Origin: Zygnema cylindricum
Lineage: Eukaryota; Streptophyta; Zygnematophyceae; Zygnematales; Zygnemataceae
Assembly (NCBI GenBank): GCA_037447655.1
Contig: JBBHKE010003104.1
Span: 380,107-444,106 of the forward strand
DNA: 64,000 bases
Reading direction: 5' to 3'
Positions 45,313 to 56,997 of this stretch are shown piece by piece (within the stretch, counting starts at the first letter, position 1; the number at the start of each line of letters is the position of its first letter). Both the position numbers and the translations under genes were made by a program. The notes beneath the pieces were generated by a model. That model saw only the letters and a list, made by a program, of their open reading frames with translations, was not told the DNA's origin and made no database searches.

Positions 45313-45548
45313 TGTACGGATATTAAGAACACGACAACGTGGCGTGATGTGACGAGATCCCACGCGCCAAAATTAAAAGTGCGATACTGTACGTTTCTGT
45401 ACCGGTAATAATAACACGACATTTTGGCGTGTACGGATATTGAGAAAACGACAACGTGGCGTGATGTCCCGGATCGTACGTACGTTACTCAACCGGTATT
45501 GGTATCACGACATTTTGGCATGACGTCGATTTTGTTTGGCCTTTTATC
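45313..45548. repeat. 118-bp direct repeat upstream of the fucosyltransferase-like gene
   Basis: GTACGGATATTRAGAAMACG recurs at 45313 and 45431, each followed by ACAACGTGGCGTGATGT. It lies 240-480 bp upstream of the start codon, so it may fall in the promoter. The ACGTGG and GTAC words resemble those in the U3 of the LTRs, which hints at an old LTR remnant. Confidence 0.6.
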
Positions 45549-45790
45549 ATTCCAGTACAACCACGCGAAATACAACAAATAGGATTGTACCACGTGTCTC
45601 TTTTCATATCATATTTTGAACCTGACAAAGCCAATCAAAACTCAAATCACTCAACGGCTCACGATCTTACACAAAAACAATCGACGGTCAATTATCGTTG
45701 TCACCAGAGACGAATGCGACTACAATGCTTTGCCCTTTTAGAAAAGGGGTAAAGCAAAAAGTACTCCGCGTATAACGCTCCGCAGTCCCA

Positions 45791-48700
45791 ATGAAGCTTT
45801 TTTTAAGCCCAGCTGCTTCCCTCTTTACCTGCCTTGTGGCGTTTTTTGTCCTTTTCTGCCATGAAGGATTCTGTGTAGATGCCAAAAAATTAGCGAGCAT
45901 TGAAAAATCTCAAGCGTGCGGAGGCTTCCGCAAAGTCTCTGGCGACGTGGCGGCGAAGTACTACTGTGAAGAGGGAGATTCCCACAGCGTCAACTTCTTG
46001 CCAGGTGGGAGGCTGCCTGGATTAGGAAAGCTGGACTAGGAGGCTCTGGGAACTAGGAGAGAGTCGAGGACATGGGCTTATGGGGAGTCGTACCTGGGAA
46101 CTGTCCAATGACAAGTCAAAAATCCACATTGTTTACTGCTGACCGGATCGAAACCCTTGGATGTTGCATACTGAGAATGGGCAGCTGAGTTTGGAGATTT
46201 GACATTGACAATCGCGCACTGACATCAAACGCTGGACATTGGACGGTGGAGATTGCAGTCTAGCATTGCACGCTGAGCTTTGGTGATGGAGATTGAACAG
46301 AATATGCTGCATGTTGCACATTGCTACGCACCGGACATTGGAAATTGGGAATTGTATTGGACAGTGGACATTGGTCATTGGACATTGGACTTGGAAAAAT
46401 GGGAATTGGACATTGGACATAGAAGCTGGACATCGTACGTTGAAAATTGGAGATTGCACATTAAACATTGGATATTAGAAATGGGACCCTGGACGCTAGA
46501 AAGTGGCCATTGGACATTAAATATTTGACATTGTACATTTCCCATTCAGCATTTGACATTGGACATTGGATTGAAGGCTATACATTACAACGTGTATCGC
46601 TATTAGTGTTAATTATTTTTTCGCCACTTAAAACATCTTTTTTCCGTACAGGATTGTCCAATTTTCAATTTGAGACCGACAATCGGAAGCTGAGAATGTT
46701 ACTTTTCAATCGCAATCGTCAGATCCAAAATCCGACAAGTGTGTATGGAAAAAAGATGTTTTAAGTGGCGAAAAAACATTAACACTAATAACGATTCACG
46801 GTGTAGTGTTGAGCATTGAGTAAAGCGCCCTCGATATCTAGTTAATAAAATTGGATAGTTGACAAGTTGGTCATTGGACACTGACCACTGGATCCTTGGA
46901 ATTGCCTCAGTATTGAACCTTAGGCAATAAGCATTTATGAAAAAACACATACTAGATATGAACATCTGGTAATGGGCGTTCTGGGATTCTCGCATACATC
47001 GAGTTCGATATTCAACTGTCCAAAGTCCATTTCCGTAGACTTTTAGGAGCCGAATTATAGCTATGTGGGCGATTTTGGGCTTTTTGTGCAGTTTTTTACG
47101 AAAAAATTGTGTGTCAGTCACAATCTTTGTTTGACCATACTTTAAGGTAAATTCTTTACATTCAAAGGTCATACTTACAATGTAACAAACGTGTTATCAA
47201 ACTAAACCATATGAAATAGGACATTCTTACATTTCCTTGTATGTTGCTTCTGAAAATATGGAATGCTGAGGACCATGGTGTTGACCTACATTTGTCCCTT
47301 AACTGTAATCTTTGGCAAACTAACTGGACTTTAAAGTTTCTCAAGGTCTCGATTCATAAATATGCTTTTTACAAGCTCAACATGTATGTTTACAACATTA
47401 TTTGTGGTTTGCACATTTTAATGAGGTTCAAACTGGACTAGGGGAAAACGTCTAAGTGGATATTCACTTGCTTATGGCTTTGTATGTAAAACTGTAGGCA
47501 TATACCAAGAATGAAAGGCACATGTTTTTTTTCACTGCTTAGCATACTGAATTTTATAGATAATTTTGTGCACATCTATGTGTATGTAATGACTAGCCAT
47601 AAAGTTGGCCTCTGCCCTTCCTCTCTTAGCAAATGGTTAACCTTTAGAGAACAATAAAATCTCACAATGGTGGTGATGTAATCTAAACACAGGACATTGC
47701 CCAAAAGGCAATAGGCAATTGAACGGGAAGTTGGTGTTGCTTGTTCCATTAGATGTTTTGATTTGAATAAAAACTGTCATATATCTAACATTGGATTTCA
47801 CACGTTGACATCAAACGCTGGACATTGGACGGTGGAGATTGCTGTCTCGCATTGCACGCCGAGCTTTGGTGATGGACATTGAACAGAATAGGTTGGATGT
47901 TGCACATCGCTGCGCACCGGACATAGGACATTGGACATTGGCCGTTGGACCTTGGAATTTGGGAAATTTACTTTGGGCATGGGACAATGGACATTGGACA
48001 TACATTGGAGTCTGGAAGCTGGACATTGTACTTTAAAAATTGGAAATTGGACATTAACCATTGGATATTGGAAATTCGCCGTTGGACATTGAACTTTTGA
48101 CGCTGGACGTTTCACATTCGGCATCTGACATTGGATATTGAAAGTTAGGCATTAATTTTGAGCATTGAGTTTTTAGCCCTTGATTTTGAGTTAATACAAC
48201 TGACTTGTTGGTCATTAAACACTGAACAACTCAAAATGGATTCTTGGAATTGATTGGGTATTGAACCTTAGGCAATGGCATTTGTGAATGCGTAATGGAA
48301 ATCGACAGTAAGATTTTGGATATCAAATATCCGATATTTCCCACGAGACATTCAGCGTAGCTCTTTAAACACTGGACATGAACATCTGATATTGCACGTT
48401 CTGGTATTTTCGTATGCACCAGTTCGATATTCCACTGTCCAAAGTCCATTTGCGTAGACTTTTAGGACCCGAGTTTTAGCTATGTTAACGATTTTGGGCT
48501 TTTTTTGCAGTTTCTTTGATCATCCTTTAAGGTGACTTTTTAATATTCAAAAGTCATACTTACAATATAACAAACGTGTCAACAAAATTAACCCTATGAA
48601 ATAGGGCATTCTTACATTTCCTTGTATGTTGCTTCTGGAAATACGGAATGCGAAGGACTATTGTGTTGACCTACATAGACATTTGTCCCTTAACTGCAAC

Positions 48701-51700
48701 ATAAGACAAACTAACTGAACTTCTAAGTTTTTCAAGGTCTCAATTCACAAATGTGCTTTTTACAAGCTCAACGTTTTGTTTGCAACAGTATTTGTGGTTT
48801 GCATAAGGTTCAAACTGGGCTAGGGGAAAATTTCTTAGTGGATCTTCACTTACTTATATCTTTTTTTGTAAAACTATAGGCATATACCAAGCATGAAGCG
48901 CACATATTTGTTTCACTGCTTCGCGTACTGCATTTTATAGAAAATTTTGTACATATCTATATAAACTTACTACATGAGTACAACATGGCAAGTTTGGCCT
49001 CTGCCCTTGTTGCCGTAACAAAGAAATTATCTCGGGCTACCTTATATTTCCATTTTTTTTGCTTGGCTAAACTTTAGAGAACAATGAAATATGACAATGG
49101 TGATGATCGGATGATGGAAATTAGACACAGGACAATGCCGAAAAGGCAATAGGAAATTGAACGGTTATTGCTTAATCAACGTTAGACGCTAGTCACATGA
49201 TGTTTTTTGAGGTTTTGAATGTAAATTGTCTTTTTCTTTGCAGGCGACGAGAATTCAAAATTTATCTCTATTGGACGGTTGATAGAACAATTGACAAAGT
49301 CAAGAGAACATCTTGTAGATGCTATAAATATTGCCAACCAGACTGGTAGGATTCTTATTTTGCCAAATGCTGGTCGGAGCACATTTGGCGTTGATTCACG
49401 ATTTTGCCTCCCATTTTGTACTTACCTAAACCCTCAACCAATCGGAGATTTGGTGAAATGGGTAACCCAACAGTATTTTATCAACCACGTTTTACCTAAA
49501 AGGGTTCACAATATCACGATTGCAACATTATATTTAATAAAACCTGAAAGCTCTTGTTCTCCTGTAAGTTGTATGTAGTTTCGATTTGCTTGTTTTGTCG
49601 TGTTCATTTGAAAGTAATGGATGATTGTTATCTCGATGGCATATATTGTTAATACATCTGCGTTGTATGCATTATTGTTATTATACATATTAGTTAATGC
49701 ATAGTCTTTGTCACCGGCAAATCTCATAGCACAAATCATTTGCACATATAGCTCTAGTTCAGACATTGTCACGATGCCTCAACATTTCCGCTTCTTTCCT
49801 TAAATCATTTGTTGATTTCATCGTCCTCTAATCTCTATTTTTCCCATGTTAATCTTTTACCAGCTTGATCTTCAGCGCTTTTGTTCAAGGTAACTTTATG
49901 TTTAACTTTATGCCATATTTTTCAATAAAGGTAAAAAAAAAAAGGTGTTACAATTTTTCACACCTAAAAGGTTTTGCACGTGCAGTCTCAGCTTTATCCA
50001 AAAAAACGCAACCGGGGCCCAAGGGCAAACATTTTGGACCAGAAAGGGTCCGAAAAAATCCCTTATGATTGTGTAGCTTGCGAAAACATAAAAAAATTGG
50101 ACGAAGTAGAAAAAGCAGTAATGGACATCTCAAAAAACAAATTCTCAACATATGATGTCGTTATTGTGATGAAAAGCACTGCATCCAAATGCACGTCAAT
50201 GAATTATAATGTGAGCCACCTCACCACCCTTATTCAACCTTTTCTAACGTACTTTACATACAACGTTTTGTGTCAAAAAATTGTTGTGCTTGGAGAATTA
50301 GACTTGGAGAAACATACATTTTTGCTTTGTTGAATTGGGTCTTCCGATTAGGCCTTCTCTTTTGGTTTAGTTGAAACACATCTCTAAGATCATGTTCTTA
50401 TGTGAGTATATTGTGTACTTCCTATTTTTTGTACTTTAAAATTATCTCAAAAGTGTCTATGCTGTCAATTCGTGTACTTTTTTTTTTCTAGGCGACTTTA
50501 GAAAAGTTGTCATATAGTACAAAGTTGACAAGTCAGGTTGCCAATTTCAAAAAGAATATGGGAAATCGATATATTGCGATACATTGGCGTCTGGAACAAT
50601 CTCTTCTCAAAGGTTTAAAAAAGGAGGATCTTAAAGATTGTACGGACGGATTAATCCAAACGGCTCACGAACAAATGAAAATGTTGAAATTGGATCGTAT
50701 TTTTCTCGCAACCGATATGGATATGTCTATGAGGTTAGTTGTTGAACACCTAGACATAACCCTCTCCCTCTCCCTCTCCCTCTCCCTCTCCCCCCCTCTC
50801 TCTCTCCCTCTCTCCCTCTCCTTCTCCTCTCCTTCTCCCTCTCCCTCTACCTCCCCATTCCTCTCTCCCTCTCATCTTTCCACTCCCTCTCTCACTCCCT
50901 CTCCCTCTCCCTCTCCTTCTCACTCCCTTTGCCTCTCCCTTATTCCTCTCCCTCTCCTTCTCCTTCTCTGTCCCTTTTCCTCTCCCTCTTACTCTCTCCT
51001 CTCTCTCCCTCTCTCTCCCTCTCCCTCTCCATCTCCATATTTCCCCCTCTCCCCCTCTCTCTCCTCTTCCCCTCTCTCTCTCTTTTCTCTTTCCCTCTCT
51101 CTCCTCTTCCCCTCTCCCTCTCCTTTCTCTCTACCTCTCCCTCTCCTTTCTCTCCCCCTCACCCTCTCCCTCTCCCTCTCCCTCTCCCACTCCCTCTCCC
51201 TCTCCCTCTCCCTCTCCCTCTCCCTCTCCCTCTCCCTCTCCCTCTCCCTCTCCCTCTCCCTCTCCCTCTCCCTCTCCCTCTCCCTCTCCCTCTCCCTCTC
51301 CCTCTCCCTCTCCCTCTCCCTCTCCCTCTCCCTCTCCCTCTCCCTCTCCCTCTCCCTCTCCCTCTCCCTTTCCCTCTCCCTCTCCCTCTCCTTCTCCCTC
51401 TTCCTCTTCTTCTTCGTCTTCGTCTCCCTCTCCCTCTCCCTCTTCCTCTCCCTCTCCCCTCTCCCACTTCCTCTCCCTCTTCCTCTCCCTCTCCCTCTTC
51501 CTCTCCCTCCCCCTCCCCCTCCCCTCCCCCTCCCCCTCCCCCTCTTCCTCTCCCTCTCGCTCTCCCTCTCCCTCTCCCTCTCCCTCCTGCCTCTCCCTCT
51601 CTCTCTCCCTCTCCTTCTCTCTCTCCTTCTCACTCCCGTTGCCTCTCCCTTTTCCCTCTCCCTCTCCCTGTCCTTCTCTGTCGCTTTTCCTATCCCTCTT

Positions 51701-53924
51701 TCTCCTCTCTCTACCTCTCTCTCCCTCTCCCTCTCCATCTCCATATTTCCCCTCCCCCCTCTCTCTCCTCTTCCCCTCTCCCTCTCCTTTCTCTCTCCAT
51801 CTTCCTCTCCTTTTTTTCTCCCTCATCCTCCCCCTCTTCCTCTCCCTCTCCCTCTCCCTCTCCCTCTCCCTCTCCCTCTCCCTCACCCTCTCCCTCTCCC
51901 TCTCCCTCTCCCTCTCCCTCTCCCTCTCCCTTTCTCTCACCCTCTCCCTCTCCCTCTTCCTCTCCTTACACCCTCTTCCTCTCACTCCCCATCCCGCTCT
52001 CCCTCTTCTCCTCCTCCCTCTACCTATCCCACTCCTTCTGCCTCTCCCTCTCTCTCTCTCCCTCTCGTTCTCCTCACTCCTTTTGCCTCTCCCTTTTTCC
52101 TCACCCTCTACCTCTCCTTCTCTGTCCCTTTCCCTCTCTCCTCTCCATATTTCCCCCACTCTCCCCCTCTCTTTCCTCTTCCCCTCTCCCTGTCCTTTCT
52201 CTCTCCCTCTTCCTCTCCCTCTCCCTGTCCCTCTTCCACTTTCTCTCCCCCTCCCTCTCCCTCTCTTACTCCTCCCTCTCCCTCCTCTCTTACTCCTCCC
52301 CCTTCCTCTCCTTCTCCTTCTCCCTCTTTCTCTCCCTCTCCCTCTCCCTCTCCCTTTCCCTCTCCCTCTCCCACTCCCTCACCCTCTCCCTCACCCTCTC
52401 CCTCTCCCTCTCCCAGTCCCTGTCCCTTTCCCACTCCCTCTTCCTCTCCCTCTCCTTCTCCTCTCCCTCTCCCTCTACTTCTCCCCCTCCCTGTCTCTCT
52501 CCATCTCCCTCTCCCTCTTCTTCACCCTCTCCCTCTCCCTCTTCCTCTCCTGCCCCTTCCCCCTCTCCTTCTCCTCCTCCTCCCTCTCCCTCTCCTACTC
52601 CTTCTGCCTCTCCCTCTCTCCTTCCCTCTCCCTCTCCCTCTTCCTCTCCTGCCCCTTTCCCCTCTCCTTCTCCTCCTCCTCCCTCTCCCTCTCCTACTCC
52701 TGCCTCTCCCTCACTCTCTCCCTCTCCCGCCCCCTTTCCCTCTCCCTCTCCTGCCCCTTCCCCCTCTCCTTCTCCTTCTGCCTCTCTCTTTCTCTCCCTC
52801 TCCCTCTCCCTCTCCTTCTGTCCCTTTCCTTCTCCCTCTTACTCTCTCCCTCTCCCTCTCCCTCTCCTTCTCTGTCCCTTTCCTTCTCCCTCTTCCTCTC
52901 CCTCCACCTCCCCCTCTTCCTCTCCTCCTCCCTCTCCTCCTCCCTCTCCCACTCCTGCCTCTCCCTCTCTCTCCCTCTCCCTCTCCATATTTCCCCTTTC
53001 TCTCTCTCTCTCCTCTTCCCCTCCACTCCTTTCTCTCTCTCCCTCCCTCTCCTTCTCCTCCCTTTCACTCTCCCTCTCCCTCTCCTTTTCCCTCTCCCTA
53101 TCCCTCTTCCTCTTCGTCCCCTTCTCCCTCTCCCTTTTTCATCTCCCTTTCCCTCTCCCTCTCTTAATCCTCCTCCCTCTCCCTCTCCCTCTCCCTCTCC
53201 GTCTCCCTCTCCTCCTCTCTCCTCTTACTCCTCCCTCTCCCTCTCCCTCTCCTTTTCCCTCCCCCCCTCCTTCTCCCTCTCCCCCTCTTTACTCCCTTTC
53301 CCTCTCCCTTCTTCCTTCCCCTCTCCCTCTCTTCTGTCCCTTTCCCTCGCACTCTTTCTTTCTTTCTCTTTTCTCTTTCTTACTCTCTCCTCTCCCTCTC
53401 TCTCGCTCTCCCCTCTCCCTCTCCTTCCGCTCTCTCTCCTTCTCCTTCTCCCTTGCCCTCTCCTTGTCTCCCTTCCTCTTCCTGTTCCCCCCCCTCTCCC
53501 TACGCTTCTTCCTCTCCCTTTCCTTCTCCCTTCTTCTTCTTCCCCTCCCTCTCCCTCTCACTCTCTCTCCCTATCCCACTCCCTTCCTTCTATCCCTCAT
53601 TCCTTCCCTAGTGTTCTCACTCTTCCTCTCTCCCCCTCTTACTCTGCCTTGTTCCTCCCCCTCTTCCCCTCTCATTCCTCTCCCTCACCCTCTCTTTCTC
53701 CCTCTCCTTCCCTCTCCCTCTACCCCTATCTCTCCCTCTCCCCTCTTCCTCTCTCTTCCCCTCGTCCCCTCTCCTCTTCCTTCCGCTCCTCTCCCTCTCC
53801 CTCTCTCGTCCCCCCTCTCTCTCTCTAGTATCAACTTTATGATAATTTATCCCCTTAATTTTTAGTTTTTTATGTATTATTTTTTTTAATTTAGTTTATT
53901 TCTTTTCTGATGATTTTTGTTATA

Positions 53925-53955
<31 letters not shown>

Positions 53956-56900
53956 TGATTAATTTGCAGTTTTTGTTTATTTGATTTTTTTTCCCCCTTT
54001 TTTTTTCTTAACTAATTTTTTTATTTTCATTTTTAGGCCAAAATCTCAATCTTTTACTTTCCTCAAAGGATGGCAAATCTCCGGAATTCGAGATGCCTTA
54101 AAGGTTGTTTTGTGTTATTATAATATTTTTTTTTTCTGGTTCTGTTTCTTTAGCTATTATAATTCATATTACATATCCCATATACTTTTATTTTACTTTC
54201 CAAGTCCAATTCTTTCATTATTCCCCCTCTTCATTTCATTCCTCATTTTTCCATTCCTTTCCTCTTTGCCTCCTCTTCCACTTCCTCCCTCTTCCCTCCC
54301 TCTTCTCACTTCTCCTCCTCTTCTTTCCTTCCTCTTCCTTCCCTCCCTTCCCCCTCTCACCCCCCTCCCTCTCCTTGTGGTCAAACTTCAGTCAATCATC
54401 AGTCAAACTCAGTCAAAACTTGGTCAAACTTGAGTCAAACTTGAGGTCAAACTCCTCATTGTTGAAATGTAAGCCAGTAATAAACATTTCAAAAGGTTTT
54501 CCAATTTGCTAGGTAAGTCATTTTAGTTAACAAAAACAAAAAGCTTTATTCTCAGGAAATCTATGGAAAACTTTCCCATCACTTGGGCATTATGATTACA
54601 ATGCGACAATTATAAGCGACGGATTCAGGTACTTTTCCTTTAACAATTCTCAGATTTTTTGATGAACTCTACTGGTTAGTTGGAAAAAATAATACTGATC
54701 ATTATCCAAATTCTTACTTTTCCTATTTCTTCTTTGATGTCTCAATTCTAGTTGTTTTTCTAAAATGTTTAATAAGTTCAAACTTAGTCACTTTGTTAGT
54801 TGGTTAGTTGTATGTATAATCTATCACCATAGAATCAGTTTTTGTTTATTTAAATACCAAAAGACACTTACCATATGTCTTTCTTGTAATACAAGAATCC
54901 TGATTTCCTAGGCTCACCTTAGTATACTTTCTTATTTCACAAACTCGTACAAAATCCAGTAATTGCGGTAATATTTTTAATTCGGATATGGCTATAATAT
55001 AATTTAATATAATATGATATTATATACTATAACATACAGTATTATATAATATTATTATAGTATATAATTTATTTCGATATATTATTACTTATTTTAATTT
55101 TTTAATTAATTAATTTTTATTTTTATTTTAACTAATTACTGTTAACTGTAATATATTATTTATTTAATGTAATTATTTAATATAATATTATTATTATAAT
55201 ATATATAATATTTAATAATTTAATATAATGTAATGTACGACTTCACCTCCACTTATTGAGGCCATTTCAACTTGTTAATATAAAGCAAGTAGGGCAAAAA
55301 CAGCAACAGAAGTTAAACCCATAAATTATGAAGAAAGTTATAATAACAGTTAGTTATGTTACTTATTTTTCACATTCAGTCAGTCAGTTATTTTTTTTCA
55401 CTGTGAATTAGTGAAAGTGCGCCATGGAATCATTACACATTTGCGGTACTGGTCAAGTTACAAGCTTCAGAAAACAACCAGCCACCACTTCCACTCTAAT
55501 TGTGAGATTGTCGCTGTTCTGAAAATGGCGCATCAAGACAATAACCAAAGGACAAATATTATTACGCACTGAATTGTATTAATCCAAAATGAAACCTTCA
55601 AAGAAAAGGACAAACAACATTGCCCATTGAATTATACTAAGCTAAAAAGTGCTCTTCAAAGAAAAAGAGATTTATGATTGCGCACTAAGTTCTACTAAGC
55701 CAAATCGTGCTCTTCAGAGAAAAGGACAAATAAACATTGCGTAATGAATCGGTTAAAAAATATTCTACAGTATGTATCTAACTCGACGCGAATTGTTCGA
55801 ATTTACTTGATGATGTCATCACTGATTTTTTTAAGTCGTCGACCTTCAGAACTTTTTTATCCTTCGGTGAAACCTATACATCAGGTTCTCCTCTTATACT
55901 TAACTACCTTCACATATTCTTTACTAAGTCCCACTTTGGGGATGTACTACCAGTATATGTTAATCGTGTTCTTTGAAGTATTTTGACAATATGGTACATA
56001 AATCTACATTATGTTTACTTGACATTATGATTATTAGCGCACCAACATCAACAATGTCTATACCACCTATTGTAGTACAATGTTTACACCTATTTATCAA
56101 TAGCTGTGTCTATGTAAATGTAAATATCCATATAGGATTTGCTGAAACAAATGAAGACAGCAGATTACTACTGATGTGAGCAAATGTAAAGCGTTGTATT
56201 TTTTACGGGAGAGATTTTGTGTGTTTTACTATAAAAAATGTGTCTATTAAGAAAAGGGACATAGAAAGTAGGATTTAGTATTGATATCACCAGGTTGTAT
56301 TGATTTGTAGAAAAAGGTTCAATAATACCGAAAGAAATATCGCTCGCACCAATTTTCCGTTCAACTTCATGTAGGTTTAGCATTTTAGATGTTAAAAGGT
56401 GGAACGTTGAAGATTGAAAACTATGTTTACTTTTTACTTTTCATAGAAGGGGAAAATGATAAAAGTAGACTGAAGCTGTGTTCTATAGTATGATTACGTT
56501 CCCTTATGTATATTCACCAGAGATTGAATTGCCATACAGCTTTTACATTAGACCCGTGAGAATATGGCATTTTATAGCCCTTTTTGTCCACAAACTGGAC
56601 TTTGGTTTTGGAAATTTTCCAAAGGCATTCTAAGAAAATTATTTTATAAAGCTTTCCTATGTTTAAATCAAAGCTTGGGAGAATGTTGTCAACGTCCTTT
56701 TCTAATTTACCCTTACGTTGTTATTTGCCTTTCGTGGTCGCACATACCACGAGGTATGATATGTGATTTGGTTTTCTTTTGTGATTTGCTTTCCCTTTGT
56801 GATTTTTTTTTTGGGATTTGTTACAGGGCATTCTTGATAAATTGACATGCATGGAAGCAACGGTTTTTCTATATCCACATCCCAAATGTTTTAATTTAAG

Positions 56901-56997
56901 GACAGGAATTCCTTCTAGTTATACAAGAGAAATTGTGTTTTCAAGAGACTCTAGGAACCTGGTTTCTATTCCAACCATTTTTAACAAAACAAGTTGA
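45791..56997 (+). CDS. Secreted O-fucosyltransferase-like protein, multi-exon gene
   Basis: Exons read by eye: 45791-46004, 49244-49563, 49986-50210, 50492-50733, 54037-54103, probable 54556-54628, and last 56827-56997 (stop 56995). The first five join in phase with GT-AG introns. The phases around exon six do not close, so a small exon is missed or a border is wrong. The protein would be about 435 residues: N-terminal signal peptide ([19 protein letters not shown]), a [20 protein letters not shown] block like the N-terminal Rossmann part, [12 protein letters not shown] like the HxR motif of GDP-fucose O-fucosyltransferases, [13 protein letters not shown], and a C-terminal [15 protein letters not shown]. 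Family membership is inferred from motif order; the substrate is unknown. Confidence 0.65.
46205..49170. repeat. Tandem duplication of about 1.4 kb in intron 1
   Basis: Unit 1 (about 46205-47800) and unit 2 (about 47806-49170) share, in order, a degenerate GGACATTGGA minisatellite, GAGCATTGAG, CAACTGTCCAAAGTCCAT / CCACTGTCCAAAGTCCAT, CATTCTTACATTTCCTTGTA and GCATATACCAAG. Unit 1 is longer because of the MITE at 46586-46805. Divergence is roughly 10-15% by eye. Confidence 0.75.
46586..46805. mobile_element. Compact palindromic MITE in intron 1
   Basis: It is 220 bp with about 65-bp inverted arms: TACAACGTGTATCGCTATTA to TTTTTTCGCCACTTAAAACA, mirrored by TGTTTTAAGTGGCGAAAAAA to the terminal CACGGTGTA. 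The second unit of the intron duplication has no insertion at the same place, giving an empty site. Confidence 0.75.
50760..53830 (+). repeat. About 3-kb CCCTCT-type pyrimidine microsatellite in intron 4
   Basis: Almost every base on the plus strand is C or T, mostly CTCCCT units with interruptions. 51150-51370 is nearly pure. It fills most of the 3303-bp intron between exon 4 (ends 50733) and exon 5 (starts 54037). The long open frames across it on both strands are a consequence of the six-base period and are not genes. Confidence 0.95.
54200..54460 (+). repeat. Pyrimidine tract followed by GTCAAAC minisatellite (intron 5)
   Basis: A second C/T-rich stretch (54220-54375) is followed at 54378-54455 by about seven GTCAAAC-type units spaced 9-12 bp apart. 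The complement contains TTTGAC, the W-box core. Confidence 0.7.
54990..55240. repeat. AT-only stretch
   Basis: About 250 bp almost free of G and C, made of TAATATAATAT-type words. It lies in the last part of the gene, between the probable exon six and the last exon. Confidence 0.7.
55547..55750. repeat. 58-bp tandem repeat
   Basis: Three full and one partial unit with AAAGGACAAA, GCGCACTGAATT-like and CTACTAAGCCAAA words, ending GCTCTTCAAAG. No coding capacity. Confidence 0.65.

Noticed and set aside
46280-46764. Trp-rich protein-coding gene
   Set aside because: The frame lies wholly inside the GGACATTGGA minisatellite and the MITE, with no domain and no conserved start.
50507-53865. Very long open frames (up to 978 codons, both strands) rich in Leu, Ser, Pro or Arg, Glu, Gly
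   Set aside because: They exist only because a six-base pyrimidine repeat has no stop codons in most frames; only 50492-50733 is a real exon.
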